Assembly (NCBI GenBank): GCA_947095585.1
Contig: OX352763.1
Coordinates: forward strand, 31,235,462 to 31,299,461
Length of the DNA stretch: 64,000 nt
Reading direction: 5' to 3'
Source: Nephrocerus scutellatus
Lineage: Eukaryota > Arthropoda > Insecta > Diptera > Pipunculidae
Under the pieces are notes generated by a model. The model searched no databases. It was not told the origin of the DNA and saw only the letters and a list, made by a program, of their open reading frames with translations. A program made the position numbers and the translations under genes. Below are positions 1 to 10,600 of the stretch, piece by piece. The number at the start of each line of letters is the position of its first letter. Within the stretch, counting starts at the first letter, position 1.

Positions 1-546
1 GCTGCAAAGGTAATATCCAAAGTAGTGCCTGAGCGAATTAAGGAACATCTGGAAGATACACTCGATGCCGAACAAGCAGGTTTTCGCACTGGAGGTTCCT
101 GTGTAGACCACATCAACACCCTTCTGATCATTAATGAATAGTGCGTTTAATTCTGGTCACACCACTGCACCTGCTGCTCATCGATTTTGAGAAGGCGTTT
201 GACAGTGTCAACAGACAGTTTATCTGGGTCGCCTTGCGCAGGAGAGGTATACCCGATAAACTAAAAGCTATTATTAAAGCAACCTATGATGGCTACATAG
301 AGGAAAGCTGTCAGAGGAATTCGAGATCCAAAACCAAAACCATCAACCTCGGCACTAACTCAGTAACTCAAGTTAACATTGCTGGACAGCCGGTAGAGAG
401 AGAAGAGAGTTTCCAATATCTTGGGAGTATTGTCACGACCGAAGGTGGAACCGAACAGGATATCGTCAACCGAATTGGCAAAGCCAAATCAGTGTTTAGA
501 ATAATGTCCATGATATGCCGAAGCAATTCGCAAGCAAGGTGATATA
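1..546 (+). pseudogene. RTE-like LINE reverse transcriptase fragment (family A, copy 1)
   Basis: Partial reverse transcriptase of a non-LTR retrotransposon, already open at the left window edge. Readable blocks are KEHLEDTLDAEQAGFRTG, then LLIDFEKAFDSVNRQFIW (palm motif A, around position 180-225), then RRRGIPDKLKAIIKATYDG, then QPVEREESFQYLGSIVTTEG and RIGKAKSVFRIMSM. The blocks lie in different frames with stops near positions 138-150. The YADD catalytic block is missing: the sequence jumps from TYDG straight to the region after it near position 295-335. The same family is present in longer form at 21505-24460, which retains YADD but lacks motif A, so neither copy can work. A SINE follows directly. 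Confidence 0.85.
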
Positions 547-551
547 GGAAT

Positions 552-700
552 GGAACCTACAATTTAAGGCCGGATCTGAACGGTGAATTTAGAAGCTTTC
601 CGTGACAAGTTATTACTGTCGTAACATTTGTCACCCATTCGCGAGAGGTGAGACACCGTTAAAAATACTTTTGGTGTTACTAGGATTCGAACCACGAACC
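552..700 (-). mobile_element. SINE copy 1
   Basis: A stretch of about 150 bp that recurs at 3159-3308 with high similarity. Shared blocks begin GGAACCTACAATTTAAGGCC and continue through GAAGCTTTCCGTGACAAG, TTTGTCACCCATTCGCGAGA and AATACTTTTGGTGTTACT to CGAACCACGAACC. Read on the - strand, the right end gives GGTTCGAATCC, an exact match to a tRNA-type pol III B box, so the unit is probably a tRNA-related SINE of a type common in flies. It lies directly against the broken end of the upstream LINE fragment. Family membership is from memory; the repeat itself and the B-box match are seen directly. Confidence 0.65.
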
Positions 701-2520
701 CCTGCCACGGCGCCCACGAAGTTAAAGAATTTAAAAAATGGTCAGAGATTCTGTTAGTCAACGCTGCTTCACTACAGACGATGAACAGTTTGACTGGAAC
801 GAAAATAGGACACCATTTATAACGGATTTTTAGCATCTTTACCTTTAGGATACACCCATACTCATTAATTGTAATTCTTAAGATACTGATGCGACCCGAA
901 TTAAATTTGAAGTAAAAAATATTAATTAGTAATTCATTATCCTTTGGTATTTCCTCAGCAGTCTACATCACCCAATTAAGCTCGCCTGAAAGTAATGAGG
1001 TATTGATTTAACCATCACGCTGCTCCCGCTGTGAAAGCCAATTTGATCATTTTTCCGAATGGCCGCCACCGCCGCTGATGCCAGCCACACGGTGACCTGT
1101 TTTTATTTCAATTTTACAAAAAGGTCGCTCTCGCTGCTTGGATATCGATAGCAAAAAAACTATAGCGACCGGCAGCGTTGTTCTTTGTATCGTGACTTTT
1201 TACTCGCTGGCATGGCCACGCCACATAAAAAAAAAAGTCAGCCACTCGGTCTCTCGCCCACAAACGAAACTAATCGAGGACCACAAATCATCAATTCCGC
1301 AGCTCTTAATTAAAATATGCCTGCGGATAATGGGAATCAGGGCGAATGATAGGCAATCCTTTTCCGATCTAACTCAGTCGTCGCCCCCTTCCCAGCCACC
1401 TCGACGGCGTTACTGTTTTGTACTGATGTTAACAGTGAACCGTCACGGAATGGCATGCGCTGGGGTATGGTTAGCGCGCTCCAGAACTTCTCTATTATAT
1501 GGATTTAAAATATATTGTTTCTTCTTCTTCTCCGAAATGGTTGCGCGGACTGCGCGTATGTGCTGTAGTTAGATGTTGGCGATTTCCAACTAAGCCCGAG
1601 AACAGAAGCCATTCCAATGACCAGAGATCGACGTACATTATTTGTTCCAGCTGAGCGAGCTTTATCCAGAATCCATAAAATTGAAAATTGCGAAAATGTT
1701 GAAACCGCACACAAGAGTCAGCGCCGTTTGGTGCCGTTGCCACACGCGGACCAACCCTATCGGTCTCACCTACGAACTGGCTTGGAATTGCCATTGTTTG
1801 TCAGTTTGGTTCTTTTTCGCTTTGTTTCTGTTAATTTTCTTTTTCAATTTGTTTGCTTCTTTTTTTTACTTTACGATTCTCTTCCTTCAGCTATTGTTGA
1901 AGCCATTTCCTTTTATCGTCTATCGCGCGTTCCGGTTGTAGTTTCCATTAGAATTGCACTTCATAATTTAAATGTTTATTTCCGTTTAATAGTATGTAGT
2001 GTGTAGTGCAGTAGGAAGAGGCAGGCGGATTTGGGTGCTCGACGGAGAATTCATTAGTTATGACAGATGAAATGTGTAAGTAGCTATTGCCGTTGGGGAG
2101 GGCAACGTCCGACACGGGCGACGACAATCCATGAATCTTCATTTTAAATATTTTTCAATACTGCAGGCTGTAGGATAAGGAAATTACCATTAATTATGTG
2201 TATGCTAATACATGGTGAGAAACTTAATTTTACAAAATGAAATAATGTCCTACAATATGTCATTCATCATCACCTAGAATTAATTATGTTATGTGAGAAC
2301 CCTAATTTGTTTCATTGTTTCAGTCGAAAAATGCCAATAACTCATCGGCGCCAGCGTAACCAGCAGTGACAAAGGCAGCTTGGGTTTACGCCCACATACG
2401 AGTATATAATAATAATAGAAAATGTTAGTCGGTTCAGGCCAAGGGCCAGTCGCAAAAGCAAGTCCATAATGGAAAAGAAATAAATCGAATTGCATATACT
2501 GCAAAGACAAAGAGAGTAAT
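701..2520. other. No gene recognised
   Basis: I see no convincing coding exon. Open frames here (for example 1138-1572) have no recognisable domain and are rich in low-complexity hydrophobic or basic runs. The 1020-1800 part is less AT-rich than its surroundings and could hold non-coding exon or regulatory sequence, but nothing proves it. Confidence 0.3.
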
Positions 2521-3085
2521 ATGATCGCCGATCATGAGTTGCTAAATGGCCAGCTAACTGAGGAATTGGAAGCTCGACCAATGACCGGAGGTCATACTAT
2601 GCTGCCGCCACCAAGCATAGACGAAGTAAGCAGAGCGATAAATCGGCTCAAAACTAATAAAGCCCCGGTATCAGATGGGATCCCAGCGGAACTGATAAAA
2701 ATAAGATGCCCCACACTACAATAAGCAATTCATGAAATAATAGTGCAAGTATGGGAGGAAGAAGCGATGCCAGTAGACTGGAAAGGAGGCATCCTGTGCC
2801 CTATAGATAAAAAAGGAGATGTCACAACATGCAGAAATTATCGTGGTATAACGTTATTGAGTAACGCGTCTAAGATATTCTCCTCTACCCTTCAAGACAG
2901 GATAGCCCCATACGCTAAAGTCATCATTGGTCCATACCAGTGTGGATTCATCTCAGGCAAATCAAAAACTAATCAGATTTACACCATTATGCAGGCGATG
3001 GAAAAATGTCTTCATAACTCACTACACCATTTTTTATAGACCTTAAAGCTTTCTATGATAGAATAATAATATTCGGCGCGACAGA
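2521..3085 (+). pseudogene. RTE-like LINE fragment, family B copy 1, 5' part of RT
   Basis: N-terminal and finger/palm part of a non-LTR reverse transcriptase. Readable blocks are IDEVSRAINRLKTNKAPVSDGIPAEL, then (after an in-frame stop near 2722) VWEEEAMPVDWKGGILCPI and KKGDVTTCRNYRGITLLS, then GPYQCGFISGKSKTNQIYTI and a broken palm motif A near 3040-3060 (DLKAFYD in another frame). This is the KAPGxDGIPAEL / YRGITLL signature of insect LINE RTs. Frameshifts and stops make it dead. A SINE (3159-3308) separates it from the 3' part. Confidence 0.85.
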
Positions 3086-3158
3086 CCATTGCGGTCCAAG
3101 GCCTAGCTTCTTGCAACCATTCGTGTTGAGCATGTATATTTGTGCACACAAACGGAAG

Positions 3159-3308
3159 GGAACCTACAATTTAAGGCCGGATCCGAACGGCGAATTGAGA
3201 AGCTTTCCGTGACAAGATATTACTCTCGGAACGTTTGTCACCCATTCGCGAGAGTTGGGACACCGTGAAAAATACTTTTGGTGTTACTGTGATACGAACC
3301 ACGAACCA
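3159..3308 (-). mobile_element. SINE copy 2
   Basis: Second copy of the unit at 552-700, in the same orientation relative to the window. Its B box on the - strand is degraded (CGTATCAC where copy 1 has CGAATCC). It interrupts the family B LINE between its RT 5' part and its C-terminal part. Both SINE copies in this window therefore lie in or against dead LINEs. Confidence 0.65.
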
Positions 3309-4245
3309 CGGGCTTCGACAAGGGGATGGAATGGCCTGCGTCATCTTTAACCTGGCTTTGGAGAAAGTGATCCGAGACTCTGAGGTAACGTCGTGAGGAA
3401 CAATCCTCTATAAGACCGTCTGCGTAAGACGATATTAACATCGTTGGTAGAAATCCAAGAGCTGTACAGAAAGCTTTTATCTAAATCGAGCGGGCGGCAC
3501 GAAATCTGGGGCTGCACATAAATAAGAGCAAAACAAAGTACATGGTGGCCACATCCGAGTGCAGAACATCCAACATCGGTCCCGCACCTAAAATAGCGAG
3601 CGCTAATTTGAAGTGGTGCAATCCTTTAACTGTCTCGAGTCAATTGTATCAGCCGATAACAGCATGGAATCAGAATTACGCGCACGGTTGCTTAAAACCA
3701 ACAAAGCCTACTATAGTCTGTCAAGACATTTCAAATCCAGGAACTTAACCATAACATCCAAGCTGCTGGTATATAAGACAATGGTCATACCAGTACTTAC
3801 ATATGGATCCGAGACTTGGGTGCTTAGAAAAAAGCATTCTGAACTCTTAGCAGCGTTCGAGAGAAAAGTCTTACGAAAAATTGTTGGCCCCGTATGTGAG
3901 GAAGGACGATTCCGGAGACTCTACAATGATGAGATCTACTAGCGTTACCGCGATGTCGACATCGTGAAGAGAATGAAGCTCGGTAGGCTCCGGTGGGCAG
4001 GACACCTAGCTCGCATGAGCGAAGAGGATCCTGCTCGAAAAGTCCTTTGCGGTAGGATTTATGGAACACGACAGCGAGGCCGGCCAAGCCTACGCTGGAA
4101 GGATGGCGTAGACCAGGAAGCCCAGAGTTTAGGGATGCACAACTGAATGACATCAGCTCAAAATCGGGTCTGGTGGAGGACTTTTTGCGGGAGGCCCGGA
4201 ACAGACTCCGGTTGTAGAACCAAATATGATGATTATTAAAACAAT
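3309..4245 (+). pseudogene. RTE-like LINE fragment, family B copy 1, 3' part
   Basis: C-terminal half of the family B LINE. Readable blocks are FEVVQSFN-like sequence in broken frame near 3600, then SMESELRARLLKTNKAYYSL, LTITSKLLVYKTMVIPVLTY, GSETWVLRKKHSELLAAFER and, after a stop near 3940, RMKLGRLRWAGHLARMSEED. The last block (RWxGHLxRM) is the typical C-terminal motif of this LINE group. The 3' end is the sequence CCGGTTGTAGAACCAAATATGATGATTATT near 4210-4240, given here by position only as the shared family end. The same end recurs in inverted orientation near 10846-10885 and 35700-35730. Several stops and frameshifts are present. Confidence 0.85.
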
Positions 4246-4254
4246 CGACAAGAA

Positions 4255-4920
4255 TTGAACGCTTCCAAAACACAATGCTGTTTTCTGTCGTCTAAGCGAA
4301 TCTTATATTCAATGCCAATATCCATAAATGGCACTTGCATTGAACAAAACCGAAAATCTCGCCATTCTCGGTATGTGCGTTAACGACAAGCTTCGCTGGA
4401 ATGACCAAATATTCACCGTCACCATAAATGCTGCAAAATGTTTAGGTTTTCTAACCCGGTGCAAGAAATATTTTACTCCCTCTGTTCTGGCTACTATCTA
4501 CAAGCGTTTATTTGCCCTAATTCGCTTAAGTATATTTGTCTGGTGCGCCTAAAACTACCATTGCGAAATCTATAGATTCGCTTGAATATCGTAGGAATCT
4601 TTCCTGGTTGTCACTATTTTATAGCTTCTTCCACCAGCGGTGCTCCAGAAAAAAAGCCAGTTGCATTCCACCTCCCCTAGAATTCAGCCACAATATTCGT
4701 GACGCTCTAAATGCTTATTAGTTTACACAAAAGCACATCTTCGGACGTACAGCTAAGTTCAGAGATTCGTTCTTCAACTGTACAACACGTATGTGGAATG
4801 CTCTGCCAAACTCTGTCTTTTTGCATCGCTATGATCCACAGGCATTCAAGGCACAAGCTCATAGACATCTCATCTTGTCTCCTCCTGCTCCCTAACGCCA
4901 CCGCTGTGCCAAGCATATAG
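4255..4920 (+). pseudogene. CR1/jockey-like LINE C-terminal fragment
   Basis: Tail of a different non-LTR reverse transcriptase. Readable blocks are LGMCVNDKLRWNDQIFTV, AAKCLGFLTRCKKYFTPS and LATIYKRLFALIRLS, then (frame change) SIDSLEYRRNLSWLSLFYSFF and, near 4760-4870, an echo of the usual ending in which Arg-Thr-Arg-Met-Trp-Asn-Ala-Leu-Pro-Asn-Ser precedes an RHLILSPPAP-like end. Order and spacing fit the thumb and C-terminus of CR1/jockey-type insect LINEs. Frames change at least twice, so it is dead. Confidence 0.75.
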
Positions 4921-6400
4921 CCGAGCATTAAAGACAGAACCATGCTGACGCGAAATTGGTATAGGGAAGAATTTAAAAAAATGTGTCTGACCTCTACCAA
5001 AATATAAAGGTTCTTGTTTTCTTTAATATCATAATAGGTATGCAAAATTTCAGAACTTCTGAAAAGTTCATGAAAACATGAGGTTTTTAAAAACAATTCG
5101 TATGGTGACCCATTGACCCAGGATGCATATGCCTATTAAGTTATAAAGCTCCTACGCAAAGTTTGTACACGATCGGTTGCAAGATTTGGCAGTCCATAGG
5201 GTGCATACATAGCTACACAGCAAGTTTCACTCTTATATATAAAGATACTCTAATCTTGAATACTACTGGACTGATATTGATCAGGTTTTCAATATTGTAG
5301 AGGGTTTTTACGCCCGGAGGTTATAGGCTTCAGTTTATGATAACTTTGTGATTTGTCAGTAGTTTGACGATAGCCGGGCAAGCCAGAGTATTTCAGCTAG
5401 TATACATATGTTGTATATACATACATTTTAACGAGATCAATTTATGATCAATCCCCAATTAAAATTCAATCAGGATCTGCTCTTGATAACCGCTACACTT
5501 GCAAGAAACTTACAGCGTTATTTTGTCTGTTATTCGCTCTAATATTTTAACAGCGCTCCCGCCAGCCAATAAACAATCTTAATAAAAACAAACATCCATA
5601 ATTTTCGTTTAAAATTTCCCATCCCCCATCCCCCAATCAATATTATGATGATACAACAAAGCTTTGCGAAAATTCCAAACTACATTCAGTTCAATGGTCC
5701 TGAGTGCGAATGGTCCAGCTACTCTTAAGCGTTCTGCGGAATAAGCTCAATGTGATGTGAAAGCATCTCAATAAATCACTTTCATTTCTCTCGTTACTCG
5801 CGTCAAGACTCTGAAAATCATTCCCTCATCAGCCACAATCAATTTATTTGAAGAGTTTAGTAATAAAATGGATTTTTCCATGGTTGGTCCTTATGGATTT
5901 TGTTTTTTTCTTTTTCTTTCTTAGGTTTTTCTTCAACTCTTGCGTGTTACACACGATATACACAGCATTTCATCGCAATTTGCGCAATGATGATAGAAAG
6001 TTTCGTCCTTGTTGATTGCTTTCGCTCAGAATAATAGCGCGTTCGACACATTCTTGCGTCATTCATATCGCATCGTACACTAACTGCTAACGAGTATCTC
6101 GATTTCATCCTGCGGAAAATGCAAGAAGCATGGCTGCTGCTTTTACTAGGAGCAGGACGAATCATTTTTATTTAATTGCACATTCTATTCAATATTTCCG
6201 CACTTTTGATTTTTGATTATCCCTGGGAGTTTGGGTTTGTTTTTTTGCATTCATGGGCATTTCATTTTCCGATCAGAATCAGAAGTCGATTGAATCAACA
6301 AGCGAATTGGACTTTGAGCTGAGTTGGCCAATATATGATTCCCTCTATTTGGAAAGAGGGAAACAAAAGAAATTGTTTTCAATGGAATGTTTTTCTTTGG
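4921..6400. other. Repeat-bearing spacer, no gene
   Basis: No gene recognised. Position 5098-5200 carries a segment (TATGGTGACCCATTGACCC, then a CATATGCCTATTA block and GCAAAGTTTG) that recurs near 17395-17520 and twice at 55190-55365. Around 5214-5400 there is a Helitron-like tail (see separate entry). The remaining AT-rich DNA has no recognisable coding potential. Confidence 0.4.
5225..5398 (+). mobile_element. Helitron-like non-autonomous element, putative
   Basis: The segment ends GCCGGGCAAGCC...TTTCAGCTAG followed by T. That resembles the GC-rich stem plus CTAG|T terminus of non-autonomous Helitrons. Similar endings occur at 13825-13847, 14420-14442, 60515-60540 and, inverted, at 54768-54800. 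The 5' boundary is not firm; I placed it at the conserved TTATATATAAAGAT-like start. I cannot confirm the family without alignments. Confidence 0.35.
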
Positions 6401-6410
6401 TTTAATATAT

Positions 6411-6530
6411 ACAGGGTGTATCCGTTAAGGTGGCAAATACTTATAGGGATGATTCCTTTGTTAATTTCGTAAAAAAATAGTATTTGAGTGAGGGTTCATT
6501 TTCGACGCCTGGGGTGTACGTAGCGTTTTA
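6411..6530 (+). repeat. ACAGGGTGT-ended repeat fragment
   Basis: Begins TATACAGGGTGTATCCGTTAAG and continues with GGGATGATTCCTTTGTT. An inverted relative lies at about 54510-54650 (CACCCTGTATAATT end, plus AAGGAATCACCCCTTAACG). Another CACCCTGTATA end lies near 26549-26560. The flanking TA and the CAGGGTG tip are what one expects of Tc1/mariner-like MITE ends, but no paired inverted repeat is visible at any of the three sites. Confidence 0.4.
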
Positions 6531-6734
6531 ATGCGAAGAGACGTACATTTACCTTACATCACTTCGCACTTTCGAACGTTTCTTGCTACAAGGAAAGAAA
6601 ATTAAATTTTTTAGATAAAATAATAGAAATATTTTAAATTCATGAAACTGTTGCCGATATAAACGTCGTCAAAATCCAAAATGGTCGTCGGTCGTCGGTC
6701 GTCGGTCGTCGGTCGCCGTGGAATCTTGCGATCA

Positions 6735-7730
6735 ATTTTTAACCCACTTCCCAATGTCCGATTTTATTGAAATTTTGCACACATGCGTATTTCCGAAGAC
6801 AACACATTCTATTAAAATTTGAGGCCCTCGGGCCCCGGGGTCGGGGGGCTCCCATACAAATATTTTACAAAATTTTACTCGATCTCTGATAGAGAACAAT
6901 TTATGTAAAAATTTTGGAGACCCCGGGACCCGGGTTCATGGGACCCCATAAAAATTTTTTAAAAAATTAACCCGAATTTCTTCAAATTTTATACACGCAT
7001 ATATCTTCGATAGACAACACTTTTTGTAAAAATTTTGGAGACCCCGGACCCCGGGTTCATGGGGCCCCAAAATTTAAAAATAAAAATAACCCGATTTTCT
7101 TCAAATTTTATATACGTATGTATCTCCGATGAAAAACACTTTTTGTAAAGTTTTTGGAGACCCCGGGCCCCAGGGTCATAGGACCCCAAATTTTTTTTAA
7201 AAAAATTAACCCGATTTTTTTTAAATTTTATATACGTGTGTATCTCCGATGGACAACACTTTTTGCAAAAATTTTGGTGGCCGGGGTCGTGGGCCCCATA
7301 AAAATTTTTCAAAAAAATTAACCCGATTTTCTTTAAATTTTAAATACGTGTGTATCTCCGATGGACAACACTTTTTGCAAAAATTTTGGTGGCCGGGGTC
7401 GTGGGCCCCATAAAAATTTTTCAAAAAAATTAACCAGATTTTCTTCAAATTTTATACACCTCTGGACAAATTTTTTTGTAAAGTTTTTGGAGTGAACGGG
7501 CCCTGAGGCCCAAGGGGTGCTCATATAAATTTTTTAAAAATTAGCTCGATTTTCTTCAAATTTTTAACAAATTGTATCACTGATGGACATAACTTTTTGT
7601 AAATTTGTTGGAGTGATAGGGCCATGAAATCCGTGTGGTGTCCATGTAAATTTTTTAAAAATTAATCAATTCCGGATTTGATTTTCTTCAAATTTTAACA
7701 CATAGTTACCCATCTCCTATTTGAGAATTT
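6735..7730. repeat. GC-boxed tandem repeat array (about 110-120 bp unit)
   Basis: Eight or so degenerate units of about 110-120 bp. Each has a TTTTCTTCAAATTTTATA block, a GTGTATCTCCGATGGACAAC block, a CTTTTTGTAAAAATTTTGG block, a GC-rich box (variants of ACCCCGGGCCCCGGGGTC) and an AATTTTTTAAAAAATTAACC block. The two units at 7221-7440 are nearly identical. Related single units or short arrays lie at 29555-29690, 31495-31640, 41745-42345, 61020-61600 and 62040-62370. Short reading frames inside are by-products of the repeat. Confidence 0.8.
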
Positions 7731-7999
7731 ACATGAAAAATTTTAATTTTTATGGGTTGTTTTTTTTAAATTTTATTTTCAAACGCGAACAATTTCGAAA
7801 ATTGCTTTCAGATAATTTTTTTACAAATGCAATATTAAAGCCTATTCAATTTTCTACAAATCCATCTCACAATATTTATGCATTTGGTCAACAGGAGCAG
7901 GATTAAAAATGAAAGTTTGTTAAATGAACGAAAGCGTACTTTGGACCTTACATCCTATAACTCTTGAACTCGATGACGACAAAACGAGTAATGCACACC

Positions 8000-8290
8000 A
8001 ACAAGAACAATGGAGTTAGCGTTAGTCTATGCATAGAGCCACTGAATAGAGTAGCCAAACGAAATCCCGTACAACAACAAACATAGGGGGGTTTTCGTCA
8101 ACGTTTTGGCACACAACAATAACAATGAAAATGACAACAGCAACATGGAGTTGCGTATACACAAAGAAATTACAACAACAACAACAACAACATGGCATTA
8201 CGTATACTCCATGCAGTTGCAATCTAACCAATAATGAAAAAAAAAAAAAAAAACAACAACAATGGGAAATCCAATAGGAAAGGTCCCGCA
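8000..8290. repeat. CAA-rich low-complexity stretch
   Basis: Repeated CAACAA triplets (for example 8170-8193) and an A run at 8236-8255. The segment has no recognisable coding content. Motif ACATGGxxTTxCGTATACxC occurs twice (near 8143 and 8190), suggesting a small local duplication. Confidence 0.5.
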
Positions 8291-8394
8291 TAGCAACAAC
8301 GGTGATTTACCGGACACTGGAAAGACATGGAAAAAGAACAAACCGGTTTGACGTCTTATAAAAGGGGACAGAAATCAGCAAACGCTTTCTTCTT

Positions 8395-9470
8395 CCGACG
8401 GACTCGTCTGACAATGAATCAAGCGTAGAATCCTTTTCTTTGCTCAGAATACTCTTCAGAATACTCTTACTCAATGACTTGTCTGACAGTGAATCAAGCG
8501 TAGAACCCCTTTCACTGGTCAAAATACTCTTACTCAACGACTCGTCTCTGACAGTGAATCAAGCATAGAATCATTTTCACTGGTCGGAATTCTCTTCTTC
8601 CGACAGACTCCTGACAGTTAATCGAGCGTAGAACCCTTACCTCTGGTGAAAATACTCTGACACAGACAGACTCTTCTGACAGTGAATCAAGCATAGAATA
8701 CCTTTCACTGATCGGAATACTCTTCTTCTGACAGACTCCTGACAGTGAATCAAGCGTAGAACCCCTTTCACTGGTCAAAATACTCTTACTCAACGACTCG
8801 TCTCTGACAGTGAATCAAGCATAGAATCCTTTTCACTGGTCGGAATACTCTTCTTCCGTAGAGTCCATTTTACTGTTCAGAATACTCTTACTTAACGAAT
8901 TCTAATAGTGATTCAAGCGTAGAACCCCGGTCAGAATACTCTTACTCAACGACTCGTCTCTGACAGTGAATCAAGCATAGAATCCTTTTCACTGGTCGGA
9001 ATACTCTTCTTCCGACAGACTCCTGACAGTGAATCAAGCGTAGAACCCCTTTCACTGGTCAAAATACTCTTACTCAACGACTCCTTTGACAGTGAATCAA
9101 GCCTATAATCACTGGTCAGAATACTCTTCTTCCGTAGAGTCCATTTCACTGTTCAGAATACTCTTACTTAACGAATTCTAATAGTGATTCAAGCGTAGAA
9201 CCCCGGTCAGAATACTCTTACTCAACGACTCGTCTCTGACAGTGAATCAAGCATAGAATCCCTTTCACTGGTCGGAATACTCTTCTTCCGACAGACTCCT
9301 GACAGTTAATCGAGCGTAGAACCCTTACCACTGGTCAAAATACTCTGACACAGACAGACTCTTCTGACAGTGGATCAAGCATAGAATACCTTTCACTGAT
9401 TGGAATACTCTTCTTCCGACAGACTCCTGACAGTTAATCAAGCGTAGAACCCTTTTCACTGCTGAGAATA
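8395..9470 (-). repeat. 63-bp tandem array with a 21-codon period
   Basis: About 16 degenerate units of 60-66 bp, marked by alternating AGCGTAGAACCC and AGCATAGAATCC boxes, each followed by TTTCACTGGTCxxAATACTC. A longer-order duplication is also visible: the block CGTAGAGTCCATTTxACTG to CTCTGACAGTGAATC occurs at about 8855-8970 and again at 9132-9247. Read on the - strand, the commonest unit encodes SKSILTSERGSTLDSL plus a few residues, 21 codons in all, and stays open across several units (8307-8537, 8530-8793, 8946-9149). Units with indels break the frame, so this is at best a decayed repeat-rich coding segment. Confidence 0.75.
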
Positions 9471-9555
9471 CTGGGACACGGACTCTGCTACAGTAAAAAG
9501 AACTCTGGGCACACTGAGGATACACCAGCTGGGAAAAACCTCGTTACAATTGGTG

Positions 9556-9903
9556 TGTTGTCATCAACATCATCTTATCACGTCTCACTCCGCAATGGCA
9601 TTATAAATACCCTTATCAAGATTCACTCTGCTATTGCTTCATTTCATATCTACATAAATAACTTTATCTTTACGATCCAAGCTGGCACCTCTACAGGACA
9701 TTTTTAGCCTCTATCTGTATAGTGAGTTCTTATCTTGTGTAAAACCTAACTGATGTTTCGGGGTTATACAACCCTTATCATTTGCCACCAAATAGAACAT
9801 CAACTAAGCGAGCAAAAGTCAGTGTATTTCATGTATCAATAAAGACTATTATGTAGTACAGCGCCTCTTGTGTTTACTTTACGACGGCACAGCGCTCTGT
9901 ACA
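9556..9903 (+). mobile_element. Possible solo LTR
   Basis: A stretch starting TGTGTTGTCATC and ending CTCTGTACA. It has a TATA-type promoter block (TTATAAATACCC near 9600) followed by ATTCACTCTGCTATTG, and a late AATAAAG polyadenylation-type signal near 9838. The TG...CA ends and this order are what an LTR shows. I see no primer-binding site, no polypurine tract and no partner LTR, and target duplications are not clear. It could instead be an ordinary promoter or 3' end region. Confidence 0.3.
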
Positions 9904-10019
9904 TAAGTGAAATGCAGCTACGTTGCGTAAGAGAAGATATGATTTTGAGGATTAATACTATTGGTCGATAATTGTACGAATAAGTATTAAATCGATCCGA
10001 TTTGTCATTCATACTTATC

Positions 10020-10600
10020 GTTCTAAGTTTTAACCCAGAAGTTTGGGTACAAAAGGAATAGAAAGAAGCCGAAGACTGTACAGGACTCTGGAAGGTGCCA
10101 AACTGTTTTGTGTCGACTGCAAAACTTTCCGAAGCAGCAGTTCTGCTGCCAATAACCGACCACTTGTTCCAAATGACGAGGAAATTCGTCGACGGATTGG
10201 AAACACATCCAAGTCCTGAAATGCAAGGACTGAGAAGCGAAGAAATCGAGCCAAGTCACCGGTACATACACATGAGAGGATTCACAGATGCTAGATTCGA
10301 CGACATCTTTAATAATCAAGACGTCTCCTTCTACGAAAAGACCAGCAACCAACACTACAGAGGCTGAAGTTCGCTATTTTTTTTATATTTTTTTTTATTT
10401 TAAAACTTTTGTTTTAGATTAAATTCTCTAAACAATAAATATAATAATAATAAGCAATAAGAAAAGAAGACAATTTAAATACGTCGGGACCCTATTGTTG
10501 AGCCGACACTTTTTAATATAAGCTATAAGTTTAATTTTAAGTCTAAATTGTATATCACTTAAATGTTTAATAAATAATCTTAATCTCAACCTGAAGAAGC
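10020..10600 (+). pseudogene. Jockey-like LINE 3' end (copy 1)
   Basis: Open frame 10095-10367 contains TDHLFQMTRKFVDGLETHPS, EMQGLRSEE and HMRGFTDARFDDIFNNQ. The - strand frame at 11842-12288 contains matching blocks (YLFQVARKFVYGSETHPIPE, MKGLRNEE, HIRGFTDARFDEMYNNQ). The two are inverted copies of one element tail about 1.5 kb apart. The homologous copy reads FERKVLQICTELW upstream, which fits the C-terminus of jockey-type reverse transcriptases. AT-rich sequence with AATAAT repeats and AATAAA follows, as expected of a 3' UTR. Confidence 0.55.

Noticed and set aside
681..705. Possible tRNA gene, from the GGTTCGAATCC B box on the - strand
   Set aside because: No acceptor or anticodon stem can be folded around it, and the surrounding 150 bp recurs as a SINE.
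1138..2006. Several overlapping open frames of 60-144 codons
   Set aside because: They overlap on both strands, have no recognisable domain, and show homopolymer-driven residues; no splice or homology support.
4707..5096. 129-codon - strand frame
   Set aside because: Antisense to the CR1/jockey-like C-terminal fragment for most of its length; no domain of its own.
6989..7524. - strand frames reading GAHDPGHQNFCKKCCPSEIH and similar repeats
   Set aside because: By-product of the GC-boxed tandem array; units with non-multiple-of-three lengths break the frame.
8160..8200. CAA triplet run as a possible polyglutamine/polyasparagine coding segment
   Set aside because: Surrounding frames close within a few codons on both sides, and there is no host gene nearby.
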